DNA from: Faecalicatena sp. Marseille-Q4148
Lineage (GTDB): Bacteria; Bacillota; Clostridia; Lachnospirales; Lachnospiraceae
Assembly: GCA_018228665.1 (NCBI GenBank)
Contig: CP073692.1
Coordinates: 2,554,046 to 2,618,045 of the forward strand
Reading direction: 5' to 3'
Length of the DNA: 64,000 nucleotides
Shown here piece by piece: positions 10,066 to 18,654 of the stretch. A model generated the notes under the pieces. The model did no database searches. It saw only the letters and a list, made by a program, of their open reading frames with translations, and was not told where the DNA came from. The position numbers and the translations under genes are program-made. The stretch's first letter is position 1; the number at the start of each line of letters is the position of its first letter.

Positions 10066-10089
10066 ATTTCTTTAAAAGGAGGAATATCT

Positions 10090-10800
10090 ATGGAACTTAT
10101 TAAATTAATCGGTGTCCTGATCGTTATTGTCGGGTTTGCGCTGAAGCTGGATTCAATTCTGATCATCTTTCTGGCAGCAGTGTCAACCGCACTGGTAGGA
10201 GGACTTGGTATTGACGGTCTTTTGGAAGCATTGGGAACAAATTTTGTTGCAAACAGAAGTATGGCAATCTTCATTATGATCCTGTTGATTACAGGAACAC
10301 TGGAACGCAACGGACTTAGAGAGGCTGCGGCTGCTCTGATCCGTAAAGTAAAAGGGGCAACAGCAGGCAAGCTCGTATGTGTTTATGGTATTATGAGAGG
10401 AATTTTTGGTGCTTTTAATGTTGGATTTGGCGGTGTTGCAGGATTTATCCGTCCGGTACTGCTTCCAATGGCAGAAGGCGCTGTAAAGAATCAGGGGCAT
10501 GAGCCAAAAGAAGAACATCTGGAAGAGATTAAAGGAATGGCATCAGGTATGGAGAACATTACATGGTTCTTCTTCCAGGTACTTTTTGTCGGAGGTTCCG
10601 GAGGAATCCTTGTACAGCAGACATTAAAGACGCTGGGTTACGAAGTAGAGCTGATCGATCTTGCGGTAGCAGAGATTCCGATTGCGATTATTGCGCTGAT
10701 TGTAGCATGTATCGTATTCTACTTTAAGGATAAGAAACTGACAAATAAATATTATGGTGCAGCCGGAAAAGGCAAAGCATCAAAAAAGTCTGAGAAATAA
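10090..10800 (+). CDS. DUF969-family membrane protein, putative 5-oxoproline transporter subunit
   Basis: 236 residues, very hydrophobic, with about five or six membrane helices (for example LIKLIGVLIVIVGFALKL at the N-terminus and IPIAIIALIVACIVFYF near the C-terminus). Glycine-rich segments such as AFNVGFGGVAGFIRPV are typical of DUF969. The tail is basic and cytoplasm-like (GKGKASKKSEK). DUF969 and DUF979 genes usually occur as a pair next to pyroglutamyl peptidase and are treated as a two-part 5-oxoproline permease. The same arrangement is seen here. The substrate is inferred from this context. Confidence 0.82.
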   Translation: MELIKLIGVLIVIVGFALKLDSILIIFLAAVSTALVGGLGIDGLLEALGTNFVANRSMAIFIMILLITGTLERNGLREAAAALIRKVKGATAGKLVCVYGIMRGIFGAFNVGFGGVAGFIRPVLLPMAEGAVKNQGHEPKEEHLEEIKGMASGMENITWFFFQVLFVGGSGGILVQQTLKTLGYEVELIDLAVAEIPIAIIALIVACIVFYFKDKKLTNKYYGAAGKGKASKKSEK

Positions 10801-10814
10801 AGGGGGAAATCTGA

Positions 10815-11768
10815 ATGGCTAATTTAAAATTTCTTCAGGTCCCGGCTGAATTTAATACAGTAGGACTTAGTGTTGTATGGATCATTGTAGGATTGATCGC
10901 AATTTATGCAGGTATTAAAAATCTGCTTGATAAAGAAAATCCATCCAGAATCGGAACAGCAGTATTCTGGTGTTCATTTGGTATTGTATGTGCATTTGGT
11001 GACTGGCTTCCGGCAAAAGTATCCGGTATTCTTGTCATTGTTATGTGTATGCCGCCAATCTTTAAACGTGTGAAAGTCGGAAAAGTTAATGCACCGGAAA
11101 AATCACATACAGAAAAACAGTACCAAAAAATCGGTATGAAAATTTTCATTCCGGCTCTGACTGTAGCAGTATTTTCACTGGTATTTGCCTTATTTACAAA
11201 TATCAGCTCTATGATCGGAATTACGATCGGTACATTTGTAGCAGTAATTATTTTGATGGCATATTCACCGAAAGAGAATAAGCCACAGGTGTTTATGCAG
11301 GATTCTGAGCGTTTCCTTTCTCTGATGGGACCTCTCTGTATGCTTCCGCAGTTACTGGGATGTCTTGGAGGAATCTTTACACAGGCCGGTGTTGGCGAAG
11401 TTATCGCTAATATTGTTGAGAATGTTGTTCCGAAAGGAAATGTGAATGTAGGAATTATCGTATTTGCTATCGGTATGGCATTATTTACCATGATTATGGG
11501 AAATGCTTTTGCAGCGATTACTGTTATGACAGTCGGAATCGGCGGACCGTTTGTTCTGAGTTATGGAGCAGATCCGGTTACAATCGGAATGCTTGCATTA
11601 ACATGCGGTTACTGTGGTACACTATGTACACCGATGGCGGCGAACTTTAATATTGTTCCTGTCGCAATTCTGAATATGAAAGATCGCTGGGGCGTAATTA
11701 AGAACCAGGTGCTTGTAGCAGTAATTATGCTGACAGTACAGATCTGTTACATGATTGTATTCAAATAA
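10815..11768 (+). CDS. DUF979-family membrane protein, putative 5-oxoproline transporter subunit
   Basis: 317 residues with about eight or nine predicted membrane helices. It includes TVGLSVVWIIVGLIAIYAGIKN near the start and LVAVIMLTVQICYMIVFK at the end. It contains CGYCGTLCTPMAANFNIVP, a Gly/Cys/Pro-rich re-entrant-like segment characteristic of DUF979. It starts 14 bp after the DUF969 gene with its own Shine-Dalgarno (AAAGGGGGAAA). The two proteins probably form one permease. Location is the cytoplasmic membrane. The transported compound, 5-oxoproline or pyroglutamyl peptides, is inferred from the neighbouring pcp. Confidence 0.82.
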   Translation: MANLKFLQVPAEFNTVGLSVVWIIVGLIAIYAGIKNLLDKENPSRIGTAVFWCSFGIVCAFGDWLPAKVSGILVIVMCMPPIFKRVKVGKVNAPEKSHTEKQYQKIGMKIFIPALTVAVFSLVFALFTNISSMIGITIGTFVAVIILMAYSPKENKPQVFMQDSERFLSLMGPLCMLPQLLGCLGGIFTQAGVGEVIANIVENVVPKGNVNVGIIVFAIGMALFTMIMGNAFAAITVMTVGIGGPFVLSYGADPVTIGMLALTCGYCGTLCTPMAANFNIVPVAILNMKDRWGVIKNQVLVAVIMLTVQICYMIVFK

Positions 11769-11785
11769 AAATTAAAGGAAGACAA

Positions 11786-12778
11786 ATGCAGATGCAGAGC
11801 ATGGAATGTGGCGCCAGAATCATTATCCGGGACTGGGTGCAGATCAAACCGTGGGATCGTTTATTGATTGTGACGACAAAAGAATATTTAAAAGAAGCAA
11901 GGTGCCTGAGAAAAGAAGCGTTTCGAAGAGCCAGATCGGTCGATTCTCTTGTAGTGGAGAACAAAGGGAAGCATGTAGGGATTTTTTTCGACCAGAATGA
12001 GACGATATTTGATCCTTATACAGCAATCATTGCAGCGACAGAATATTCGCTTGTGACAACGCGAGCGGCAAAACGTGCTATCCAGAAGAAAAAGAAGTTC
12101 TTATCACTTCCACTGTCGACCAATGATGGGAAGTCGATGTTAACTTATGAGTTTTTGGCGATGGACACAAAAAAGAGTCGGTTAATGGCAAAAATTGTGA
12201 TGAAATATTTGCGGCAGTCTTCCAAAGTTCATATTACAACGCCTGCAGGCACTGATCTTTCCATTGGAAAATCCGGAAGAAAACCCGGATTTTTCAATGG
12301 AGTTCTGAAAGACGGGAAGGGATATTCTTCTGCAAGCATTGAAGTATACGTTCCGATTGAAGAGACAAAGACAGAAGGCGTTATGGTTCTGGACGGATCT
12401 CTTGGATATATCGGAAGGGCAGAAGAGCCTACTAAAATTTTTTTCCGGGAAGGGAAAATTACCGAGATTGAAGAGACAGAAACTGGGAAACGGTTGAAAG
12501 CTTATATTAGAGAATATCGGGATTCCAGAATTCTGACAGCAGGAGAACTGGGAATAGGGTTGAATTCTATTTCCCGTTGTCTTGGCAATTGTTATATTGA
12601 AGATGAATCGGCATATGGAACATTTCACATTGGACTTGGGCGCAATATTGCGCTTGGAGGGCTTCAGGATGCGAAAGGGCATTTTGATCTTGTCTGCATG
12701 GAACCGGATATTTATACAGATAACCGACAGATTATGCAGAACGGAAAAATCATTGTGCCGGAGCCGATTCCGTATTAA
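11786..12778 (+). CDS. M29-like (aminopeptidase T/AmpS-type) metallopeptidase
   Basis: 330 residues, shorter than classic M29 enzymes (about 410). A full set of likely metal ligands is present in the expected order: Glu186 (IEVYVP, equivalent to the GEVFTSP motif), Glu254 (AGELGIGLN), His281 (YGTFHIGLG), and His299 and Asp301 (GHFDLV). M29 enzymes are two-metal exo-aminopeptidases. There is no signal peptide, so it acts in the cytoplasm. It lies 17 bp after the DUF979 gene and 24 bp before pcp. A role in removing residues from peptides after or before pyroglutamate removal is likely but inferred. The shortened N-terminus means the real specificity may differ. Confidence 0.75.
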   Translation: MQMQSMECGARIIIRDWVQIKPWDRLLIVTTKEYLKEARCLRKEAFRRARSVDSLVVENKGKHVGIFFDQNETIFDPYTAIIAATEYSLVTTRAAKRAIQKKKKFLSLPLSTNDGKSMLTYEFLAMDTKKSRLMAKIVMKYLRQSSKVHITTPAGTDLSIGKSGRKPGFFNGVLKDGKGYSSASIEVYVPIEETKTEGVMVLDGSLGYIGRAEEPTKIFFREGKITEIEETETGKRLKAYIREYRDSRILTAGELGIGLNSISRCLGNCYIEDESAYGTFHIGLGRNIALGGLQDAKGHFDLVCMEPDIYTDNRQIMQNGKIIVPEPIPY

Positions 12779-12802
12779 ATATTAGTATTAGGAGGAACGA
12801 AC

Positions 12803-13447
12803 ATGAAAGTATTAATTACCGGATTTGATCCATTTGGAGGCGAAAGCGTAAATCCTGCATACGAAGCAGTGAAATTGCTGCCGGATACGATTGCAGGCGC
12901 TCAGATTATTAAACTTGAGATTCCGACTGTTTTCTCAAAGAGCGGTCCGGCAGTGGAGGCGGGGATTCAGGAGCACCAGCCGGATATTGTTATCAATGTT
13001 GGTCAGGCAGGAGGACGTTCCTGTGTGACAATAGAGAAAGTTGCGATTAATCTTGCGGATGCAAGAATTCCTGACAATGCCGGAGAGCAGCCGGTGGATG
13101 AAGTGCTCCAGGAAGACGGAGAAAACGCATATTTTGCGACAATTCCGGTAAAAGCCATCGTTCAAAATGTGCGGGAGCATGGTATTCCTTGTCATGTATC
13201 CTATACTGCAGGAACGTATGTATGTAACTGTGTCATGTATAATGTTCTTTATATGGCAGCGAAGAAATATCCGAATATTCGTGCCGGATTTATTCATGTA
13301 CCATTTGCAGCAGAGCAGGCAGTAGATAAGGCAAATGGAATGGCGTTTATGTCATTGGATATGATTGCGAAGAGTCTGGAGTATGCGATTGAAGCTACAG
13401 TTCAGAACGAAACTGATATTAGTGAGGCAATGGGAACAACACATTAA
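12803..13447 (+). CDS. pcp: Pyroglutamyl-peptidase I
   Basis: 214 residues, the normal length for this cysteine peptidase, which removes N-terminal pyroglutamate (5-oxoproline) from peptides in the cytoplasm. The N-terminal signature [16 protein letters not shown] is exact. The catalytic triad is visible as Glu78 (IEKVAIN), Cys143 (VCNCVMY) and His165 (GFIHVPF). The start is preceded by AGGAGGA. It is the last gene of the M14-DUF969-DUF979-M29 operon and gives the operon its likely theme, release and handling of 5-oxoproline. A terminator follows about 40 bp later. Confidence 0.96.
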   Translation: MKVLITGFDPFGGESVNPAYEAVKLLPDTIAGAQIIKLEIPTVFSKSGPAVEAGIQEHQPDIVINVGQAGGRSCVTIEKVAINLADARIPDNAGEQPVDEVLQEDGENAYFATIPVKAIVQNVREHGIPCHVSYTAGTYVCNCVMYNVLYMAAKKYPNIRAGFIHVPFAAEQAVDKANGMAFMSLDMIAKSLEYAIEATVQNETDISEAMGTTH

Positions 13448-13871
13448 TACATTGCTGTACTAAAGAAAGAGTTATATATAAATAGGAAAAGAAGGGGCTT
13501 CTATTTTAAAAAAAGGGAAATTCCTTCTTTTTTTTGTGCAATTTTACTATAGTACGTGGGTGATTTTAAGGTAAAAAGAGGTGCAAAATGTCAGCGGAGA
13601 AAAAACAGATGTGTGTATCAGAAATAAAATATATCAAATACTATAGTTAGCTCAAACAAACCAAGAGATTTACAGAGACAAAAGTCTTAAAAACAAAATT
13701 TATTCTTAATGAAAAAAAAGCGTTTTGGCAGATGCATTAGTGAATATTTACAAAAATAAGCCTCGATATAGGTAAAATGCTTGTTGCTATTGTAAAAATG
13801 TAATAATTATGTTAAGGTCACTACCATAGTCTTTTGAATATTTTTTAAGACGAAAGAAGGAGGAAAGGGAA
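13448..13871 (+). other. Intergenic region before the opp operon
   Basis: 424 bp without a gene. It holds the pcp operon terminator at 13486-13536, then AT-rich sequence. A weak candidate promoter for oppA is TTGTTG (13781-13786) with TAATTA 17 bp later. The oppA Shine-Dalgarno AAGAAGGAGGAAAGG lies just before the start. I see no riboswitch or T-box that I recognise. Confidence 0.5.
13486..13536 (+). terminator. Terminator after pcp
   Basis: AAAAGAAGGGG (13487-13497) can pair with TTCCTTCTTTTTTTT (13521-13535). The right arm doubles as the T-run. Confidence 0.7.
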
Positions 13872-15806
13872 ATGAAAAAAAGAGTTATTGCATGTCTGCT
13901 TGCAGGACTTATGACAGTGTCACTCGCAGCTTGTGGCGGCGGTGGCGTCAGCAGCAATTCATCATCTTCTAAGGGAAATGATGACAGTAAGAAAAGTGAA
14001 GCTGACAGCGAAGTTGGTGTAGAACAGACAGCCACACCTCAGGCGCCGCCGGAGGATGCACCAGTCGGAGGACAGTTTGTCGTACAAATCCAGCCGGGAT
14101 CTTTATCACCGGATATGATGGACGGATGGTCTGCCAATGCGACAAATACAGGATTCATCCGTTTGATGAATGGATACGGCCTTACAGACATCACAAGAGA
14201 ACGTGTTCAGGATTGGGATCCGGTTGTTGTTAAGAATCATGAAGCAGTTGAGAATGAAGATGGTTCTAAGACATATACAATTGAGATTAATGATAATCTG
14301 AAGTGGAACGACGGAAGTCAGATCACAGCTAAAGATTATGTATTTGGTATTATGTGGCGCTCTTCACAGCAGTTTGCCGAATGTGAAGGAGATGCAACAG
14401 GCGGAAGTGTTTTAGTTGGTTACAATGAATTCCGCAATGGCGAAAAGAAAGAATTTGCAGGACTTCGCCTTCTTGGAGATTATGAATTCGCTATGACGAT
14501 CGATGCAGAGAATCTGCCGAACTATTATGAACTTGCAGATATTGGATACACACCGGAGCCGATGGCAGCAATCGCGCCGGGAACAGACATTCTTGACGAT
14601 GGCAATGGATGTTATTTCAACGATAAATATACTACAGAAGTATTAAGAGAGACACTTCTTGATCCTAAGACAGGTTTCCGTTATAAGAGACCGGTTGTCT
14701 GCGGACCTTACCAGTTAAAGAACGTTGATCTTAGCACAGAGACGGTTGAACTTGAGATCAACAAAGAATACATCGGAAGATATGATGGAACAAAACCTCA
14801 TGTGGAATCTATCATTACAAAACCGGTTGCAAATGAAACATGGAGAGACGAGTTTGAAAAAGGAAATGTTGACTTCTTCAGTACTTCAAAAGGAGAAACA
14901 ATTGACTCTACATTGACAAAAGTAGAATCAGGAGAACTGAAAGCAAACTATGGTCTTGTGCCGTTAGACAGTGTAACAGAGTTACGTTTTGCATGTGACT
15001 TCGGACCTGCACAGTTCCCGGAAGTACGCCGTGCAGTAGCATACCTGCTTGACCGTGATGAGATCAACAAACAGATTTCCGGCGGCTATGCAACAGTTGT
15101 TGACTGTCTTGCAACAGAAGCAATGGAAGATTATCAGGCAACAAAAGGCGAGCTGGAAGGCAAGCTGGAACATTTTGCATATGACATTGATAAAGCAAAA
15201 CAGGAATTAGTTGATGGCGGCTGGACACTGAATGAAAAAGGCGGAGAATTTGTAGAAGGTACAGATAAAGTTCGTTACAAAGATGTGAACGGAGAGCTGA
15301 TGCCTCTGGAACTTCAGTGGTCTTACACAGAGGGAGATCTGAACAACCTTGTAAATACAGTACTTCCTCCGGAAGCTGAAAAGATCGGTATGAAATTTGT
15401 CGGAACAAAGATGGATTTTGCACAGATGATCAATCATTTGAACAGAGAAGGTGTGGATCCTACTTACCATGTATTCTCTTGCGGAGTAACACTTCCGGAA
15501 TTAAGTGCATGGTGGTACTTCTTTGATGATGCTCCGGAAAGAATGGGACTTTGGAACTACTATCGTGTAAGCGATCCGGAACTGAAGAGCATTACATCTC
15601 AGATGCAGAAAGTAGAACCTGGTGATGTTGAAACATACCGCGAATTATTTGTGAAATTCGAAGAAGAAATCAACAAAAAAATGCCAGGTGTTATTATGAC
15701 AACAGGAACACAGTACTGGTTCTATAATCCAAAATTAAAGAACTTTGTTCCACGTTCATATGATAACTGGTGGTACTTCATTCTTGATGCATACATCGAA
15801 GAATAA
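13872..15806 (+). CDS. oppA: Oligopeptide ABC transporter substrate-binding lipoprotein
   Basis: 644 residues, somewhat longer than the usual 530-600 for SBP_bac_5 proteins. The lipoprotein signal peptide MKKRVIACLLAGLMTVSLAAC is clear, with the lipobox LAAC. A flexible Gly/Ser/Asp/Glu linker follows. The binding domain contains the family features WNDGSQITAKDYVFGI and RRAVAYLLDRDEINK. It captures extracellular peptides for the permease. It is the first opp gene and is followed by a terminator-like hairpin, so it is expected to be made in excess over the membrane subunits. The specific ligand cannot be read from the sequence. Confidence 0.93.
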   Translation: MKKRVIACLLAGLMTVSLAACGGGGVSSNSSSSKGNDDSKKSEADSEVGVEQTATPQAPPEDAPVGGQFVVQIQPGSLSPDMMDGWSANATNTGFIRLMNGYGLTDITRERVQDWDPVVVKNHEAVENEDGSKTYTIEINDNLKWNDGSQITAKDYVFGIMWRSSQQFAECEGDATGGSVLVGYNEFRNGEKKEFAGLRLLGDYEFAMTIDAENLPNYYELADIGYTPEPMAAIAPGTDILDDGNGCYFNDKYTTEVLRETLLDPKTGFRYKRPVVCGPYQLKNVDLSTETVELEINKEYIGRYDGTKPHVESIITKPVANETWRDEFEKGNVDFFSTSKGETIDSTLTKVESGELKANYGLVPLDSVTELRFACDFGPAQFPEVRRAVAYLLDRDEINKQISGGYATVVDCLATEAMEDYQATKGELEGKLEHFAYDIDKAKQELVDGGWTLNEKGGEFVEGTDKVRYKDVNGELMPLELQWSYTEGDLNNLVNTVLPPEAEKIGMKFVGTKMDFAQMINHLNREGVDPTYHVFSCGVTLPELSAWWYFFDDAPERMGLWNYYRVSDPELKSITSQMQKVEPGDVETYRELFVKFEEEINKKMPGVIMTTGTQYWFYNPKLKNFVPRSYDNWWYFILDAYIEE

Positions 15807-15827
15807 GACTTTTTACAGGACAAAAAT

Positions 15828-15864
15828 AAAAAGGGAGACGGCGTGCTGCCCGTCTCCCTTTTTG
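15828..15864 (+). terminator. Intra-operon terminator/attenuator between oppA and oppB
   Basis: AAAAAGGGAGACGG and CCGTCTCCCTTTTT form a 14-bp perfect stem with a short CGTGCTGC-type loop, ending in a T-run. It is a strong intrinsic terminator inside an otherwise co-directional operon. Partial read-through would give high OppA and low permease levels. Confidence 0.85.
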
Positions 15865-15891
15865 TAAAAAAAATAAAGTGGGGTTTTAAGT

Positions 15892-16875
15892 ATGGTTAAA
15901 TACATATTAAAGAGACTATCCTATATGGTAGTCGTTTTCTTTGTTTTGTCCATTTTACTTTTCGGCCTGTTTAAAATGGTTCCTGGTGATCCTGCCCGTA
16001 TGATGGTAGAGGGACAGAAAATGAGTGTTTCTCCTGAGAAATACGAGATGCTTTATCAGGAAGCAAGGGCAAGACTTGGTCTGGACAAACCATTGATCGT
16101 GCAGTACTTCAGCTGGTTTGGAAATATGCTGAGAGGTGATTTCGGATATTCATCCGTATACCGTATCCCGGTCGTTGAACTTGTCGGTCCTCCGATGAAG
16201 AATACGATCTGTCTGAATGTGGTATATTATATACTTTTATTCCTGATTACAATTCCGCTTGGCATCAAGGCAGCGGTAAAACAGAATTCTCCATTTGATA
16301 CGACAGTACAGGTAACGACGATTGTCGGCATCAGTATTCCGTCTTTTATTACGGCGCTGCTGTTCATTTTCCTGTTTGCTATCACAATTCCGATCTTCCC
16401 GATCAGCGGTATGGTAACAACGGGTGCCGGCTATACCGGTTTCCGGGCGTTTGCAGATTACGCATATCATCTCTGTCTGCCGGTTATTGTTATGGTTTTT
16501 GCCGGACTTGGAGGGCTGACGAGGTATGTCAGAGGAGCTCTGTTAGATGCACTCTCTATGGATTATGTGCGTACAGCAAGAGCAAAAGGTCTGAGAGAGA
16601 AGACGGTTATTTATAAACATGCGTTCCGTAATGCCTTAATTCCGATTACAGGATATGTGGTAGGATCTATTGTAGCTATTTTTGGCGGTTCTATTATTAT
16701 CGAGACACTGTTCTCATGGAAAGGTGTAGGTAAGCTTTTGATTGATTCCCTGAATCAGCAGGACTTTACTGTAGCGCTGACAATGCAGATGTTCTATATT
16801 CTTCTGGCATTGATATCAAACCTGATTACAGACCTTTGCTACTGTGTAGTAGATCCGAGAATCAAGTTAGAATAA
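15892..16875 (+). CDS. oppB: Oligopeptide ABC transporter permease OppB
   Basis: 327 residues with six predicted membrane helices, beginning MVKYILKRLSYMVVVFFVLSI as OppB/DppB proteins do. The soluble N-terminal part contains MVPGDPARMM and ARLGLDKPLIVQYFSW. The cytoplasmic coupling (EAA) loop is YVRTARAKGLREKTVIYKHAFRNALIP. Unlike its partner OppC it has normal length and no extra domain. It pairs with OppC to form the membrane channel. Start at ATG 15892 after GTGGGG-type spacing following the attenuator. The oppC start follows after 13 bp. Confidence 0.94.
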   Translation: MVKYILKRLSYMVVVFFVLSILLFGLFKMVPGDPARMMVEGQKMSVSPEKYEMLYQEARARLGLDKPLIVQYFSWFGNMLRGDFGYSSVYRIPVVELVGPPMKNTICLNVVYYILLFLITIPLGIKAAVKQNSPFDTTVQVTTIVGISIPSFITALLFIFLFAITIPIFPISGMVTTGAGYTGFRAFADYAYHLCLPVIVMVFAGLGGLTRYVRGALLDALSMDYVRTARAKGLREKTVIYKHAFRNALIPITGYVVGSIVAIFGGSIIIETLFSWKGVGKLLIDSLNQQDFTVALTMQMFYILLALISNLITDLCYCVVDPRIKLE

Positions 16876-16888
16876 TGGAGGAACGAGC

Positions 16889-18646
16889 ATGTTAAAGAGA
16901 GGCAAAAAAGAAGAAAAGCAGAAATCTGTTTTAGAAGAAGAGCAGATGCAAAGTCCTTTCCGGACCATCATCAAAAATCTTTGTGAAAATAAAATCGCAA
17001 TGGGATCAGCCCTTGTGTTTATTACAATATTTTTAATGTGCTTCATCCTGCCAATCTGGTTGAAGCAGGATATGAATTTTCAGGATCCGACACAGAAAAA
17101 TATTGCACCGGGATTTTCATTTCTTGATGTGCCGAAAGAACTGAATGGAAATGCAAAGAAAATTGAAGCGGGACCTACATTTGGCGTAGGAATTGATAAT
17201 GACGGCGTTGTGTATGAGTGGGGAACTCTGACAGATCGTCTGAAGGCACTTCCGGCAGATATGGGCAAGATTGTTGATATCGCAGTAGGACAGGATCATG
17301 TTCTGGCGCTCAATGAAGAAGGGAAACTATTTACCTGGGGATTTAACCGCATGAACCTGAACCGCATCCCGCCGGAAGTACAGAACAAAAAAGTAAAATC
17401 TATCGCAGCCGGTTTCCAGGTGTCTATCGTAGTACTGGAAGACGGAAGCATTACAGCATGGGGAAACGAAAATGCGGTCGATATCGTTGCTTCAAAAGCT
17501 AAGGATGAAAATGTAAAAGAAGTGAAGACCAATATTCAGACAGGACTTGCGCTGACAGAGGATGGGAAGCTCATCCCGCTTGCAAAGAGAGAAACTGCTT
17601 TCGATGCAATACCGGATGAAATCCAGGGCAAAGTCAAAGATTTTGTTCTGACAGACAAAACAGCATTTGCACTTTTGGAAGACGGAACAATTGAATGTTG
17701 GGGAGGAAATGACCACAATATCAAATCAATCCCGGAACAGGCAGAAGGACATACAGTTGAGATTTCAGCGGGACGTAACCATGTTGTTGCATTGTTGGAT
17801 GATGGAACAGCAGTTGCCTGGGGCGGAAATAATAATAAACAGAGCAAGGTTCCTTCTGATCTGAAAAATGTTGCGAGCATTTCCAGCAGATATTATCAGA
17901 ACTATGCAATTGATGAGGATGGAAATGTTACAACATGGGGACTGAAAGGATATCTGTTTGGAACAGATAATCTGGGAAGAAGTGTTGCCCTGCGTATGTT
18001 AAAAGGTGGACAGATGACGATGACAGTCGGGTTCGTATCTGTTATAATTTCTCTTGTAATCGGAATTATTGTTGGTGGTATCGCAGGATACTACGCAGGA
18101 AAAGTGGATATCATCCTGATGCGTATCGCAGAGGTGGTTGGATCGCTTCCGTTTATTCCATTGGCATTAATCTTATCGGCATTGATTGGAAATAAAGTAT
18201 CCGAGATCGGACGAATCATTATGATCATGGTAATTCTTGGTATTTTAAGCTGGCCTGGCGTTGCTAATATGGTTCGTGCGCAGGTACTTGCAGAGCGCCA
18301 GAAAGAGTTTGTTACGGCGGCAAAGGCGCTTGGAGTACGCGAGAGAAATATTATTTTCCGCCATATCGTGCCAAACGTTATGACAATTATCATTGTAAGT
18401 GCAACACTTTCATTTGCAACGTGTATGCTTACAGAGTCCAGTTTGTCATTCCTTGGATTCGGTGTAGGAGAACCGATTCCGTCATGGGGCAATATGCTGA
18501 ATAACTGTCGTTCTTCAGAAGTTATTTCTCAGTTCTGGTGGAGATGGGTATTCCCGTCGATTGCACTTGGACTTTGTACGATCAGTATCAACCTTTTCGG
18601 AGACGGTCTGCGCAAAGCGATCGATCCAAAATCCAGCGAAAGGTAG
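16889..18646 (+). CDS. oppC: OppC-type permease with an inserted RCC1-like beta-propeller
   Basis: 585 residues, about 280 more than a normal OppC. Residues 35-58 form TM1. Residues about 88-352 hold seven tandem repeats of 38-42 residues with the RCC1-type pattern I-A-A-G-x-x-H-x-x-A-L-x-x-D-G-x-x-x-x-W-G, enough for a complete seven-bladed propeller. The normal OppC sequence resumes at once with FGTDNLGRS (357-365), five more membrane helices and the EAA loop VTAAKALGVRERNIIFRHIVPN. By OppC topology the insertion lies in the first extracellular loop, facing the substrate-binding protein. The reading frame is continuous and the gene sits in a normal opp operon, so this is a true fusion. The role of the propeller (docking OppA, binding peptide or cell wall) is unknown. 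Confidence 0.9.
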   Translation: MLKRGKKEEKQKSVLEEEQMQSPFRTIIKNLCENKIAMGSALVFITIFLMCFILPIWLKQDMNFQDPTQKNIAPGFSFLDVPKELNGNAKKIEAGPTFGVGIDNDGVVYEWGTLTDRLKALPADMGKIVDIAVGQDHVLALNEEGKLFTWGFNRMNLNRIPPEVQNKKVKSIAAGFQVSIVVLEDGSITAWGNENAVDIVASKAKDENVKEVKTNIQTGLALTEDGKLIPLAKRETAFDAIPDEIQGKVKDFVLTDKTAFALLEDGTIECWGGNDHNIKSIPEQAEGHTVEISAGRNHVVALLDDGTAVAWGGNNNKQSKVPSDLKNVASISSRYYQNYAIDEDGNVTTWGLKGYLFGTDNLGRSVALRMLKGGQMTMTVGFVSVIISLVIGIIVGGIAGYYAGKVDIILMRIAEVVGSLPFIPLALILSALIGNKVSEIGRIIMIMVILGILSWPGVANMVRAQVLAERQKEFVTAAKALGVRERNIIFRHIVPNVMTIIIVSATLSFATCMLTESSLSFLGFGVGEPIPSWGNMLNNCRSSEVISQFWWRWVFPSIALGLCTISINLFGDGLRKAIDPKSSER

Positions 18647-18654
18647 GGTAAGTC

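Noticed and set aside
13448..13871. Riboswitch, T-box or CodY-type operator upstream of oppA
   Set aside because: I looked for a conserved T-box bulge, a long structured leader and the AATTTTCWGAAAATT operator and found none convincing.
16889..18646. OppC with propeller as an assembly chimera or frameshift artefact
   Set aside because: The frame is continuous, all seven repeats are intact, the OppC motifs resume exactly after the last repeat, and base composition does not change.
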